From positions 3,472,001 to 3,536,000 of the forward strand of contig OZ253569.1 of assembly GCA_965262875.1 (NCBI GenBank): a stretch of DNA of 64,000 bases, written 5' to 3'. The notes under the pieces were generated by a model. It ran no database searches. It worked only from the letters and a program-made list of their open reading frames with translations, and had not been told where the DNA came from. Position numbers and translations under genes: made by a program. Source of the stretch: JBALVT01 sp965262875 (GTDB lineage Bacteria; Pseudomonadota; Gammaproteobacteria; Pseudomonadales; Halieaceae). Below, one piece after another: positions 63,396 through 64,000 of the stretch (the stretch's first letter is position 1; every line of letters starts with the position of its first letter).

Positions 63396-64000
63396 CTCAG
63401 GCCGATCCTACAGTGACAAAGAATACCGTCACACGCTCTTTAACCCGAGCGCTAAAAAGGGTGCCTTTTGGGACAAAAAAAGGCATCACCGACATTGAAC
63501 CACTGCTCTGCGCCGGCCTCATCCTTCAGGTAAATTGATCCGGCCTGTACATACGCAAATCCGTTGTAAGGAAAGGTTTGCGCTTCACCCTCGTAGGCCA
63601 GGCTAGTCCAGGTGCCCGCTACAAACTTCCCCATGGTGTCTGTATAGCAAATATTTTCTTCTACCATCGCGCCAGCAGTTAGTGCGAAGGCCCCCGTATC
63701 TTTTACGACCGTCATCGGAGCATCGGCCCTAGGAACCACAATCCCCTCATGGGCGGGTGTGTCAGGGATGGGTTCGTCTGGATGTTCGGAAATAACGTAG
63801 AACTTCCTCAGATACCCCCTCTGATGCCATTGGCAGTTGTATCCCTTGGGAATGATGAACGCTTCGCCGCCCCGGGCTATTTCAATTGCACCGGTTTTGT
63901 TGTTTCGGATTTCCGCCCCACCCTCAATGGGCCACATAAATTCATCACAGGCATAGGGGGCGGCCACTTCTATCATGTCATCGGTATCCCAGACACCCAC
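63396..64000 (-). pseudogene. Cupin-domain protein, partial and frameshifted
   Basis: The 5' end lies beyond the window. The visible part has two cupin-like halves: CDEFMWPIEGGAEI...GGEAFIIPKGYNCQWHQRGYLRKFYVI and later TFPYNGFAYVQAGSIYLKD...WFNVGDAFF, a bicupin of the DUF861/ureidoglycine-type look. At a T7 run (minus strand, about 63473-63480) the frame ends as FFCPKRHPF. One T fewer would give FFVPKGTLFSARVKERVTVFFVTVGSA and stop at 63396-63398. Possible real mutation or homopolymer error. Confidence 0.75.

Noticed and set aside
1..64000. CRISPR array, defence island, prophage, tRNA or rRNA genes
   Set aside because: All long repeats are IS copies; no cas, restriction, phage structural or RNA-gene signature was recognised.

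Overview
The window looks like part of a gammaproteobacterial chromosome, probably from a marine or host-associated lineage near the Cellvibrionales. That placement is inferred from gene content: a Pqi lipid-transport operon with PqiA split in two, two wax ester synthase/DGAT genes, LLM and PPOX flavoproteins, a WaaP-like kinase, RlmA and GloB. No rRNA, tRNA or CRISPR array was seen. The most striking property is insertion-sequence load. Seven IS types and 16 copies, with ends fixed here by inverted repeats and mostly by target duplications, occupy about 24.5 kb (38%). In this annotation they are called IS-A (6 copies, 1481 bp, DUF772-type DDE), IS-B (4 copies, about 1320 bp, ISL3), IS-C (2 copies, 1661 bp, ISNCY/ISDol1-like), IS-D (1 copy, ISL3), one IS4, one IS21 and one IS30 nested in the IS21.

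Layout. 1-11.9 kb is ordinary chromosome, mostly on the minus strand: nadE, two small lipoproteins, the pqiA1-pqiA2-pqiB-pqiC operon, a wax-ester cluster (frameshifted acyl-CoA synthetase plus two WS/DGATs) and a cyclophilin lipoprotein. 12-16.3 kb is the IS21 element with two accessory genes and the nested IS30. 16.3-28.9 kb holds a decayed OsmC gene, a styrene-oxide-isomerase-like membrane protein, an MFS gene split by IS-B, a ParDE-type toxin-antitoxin pair, and a flavin monooxygenase gene split by four ISs, three of them stacked at one hexanucleotide. 28.9-36.4 kb has an ABM monooxygenase, an MFS transporter, a GGEEF cyclase, small enzymes and a strongly structured putative RNA of about 400 nt. 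36.4-48.9 kb has a GST, a glutathione peroxidase with in-frame UGA, a broken M32 peptidase, an Atm1-type ABC exporter, a second MFS gene and a housekeeping run. 48.9-64 kb is an IS-dominated graveyard of truncated genes, with an amine-type FAD oxidase and a cupin at the end.

The two most rewarding observations are (1) 37950-38420, minus strand: a complete glutathione peroxidase split by a TGA exactly at the catalytic Cys/Sec position and followed by a bacterial SECIS-like hairpin, so a selenoprotein that a standard gene caller would report as two fragments; and (2) 34080-34475, plus strand: a gene-free stretch with many consecutive hairpins and a very strong terminator, probably an undescribed non-coding RNA. 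Several genes (FMO, MFS) become intact reading frames when the ISs and one target-duplication copy are removed in silico, so the IS expansion is recent. Four copy ends lack matching duplications, pointing to IS-mediated rearrangement. I found no convincing new defence or mobile-cargo system.
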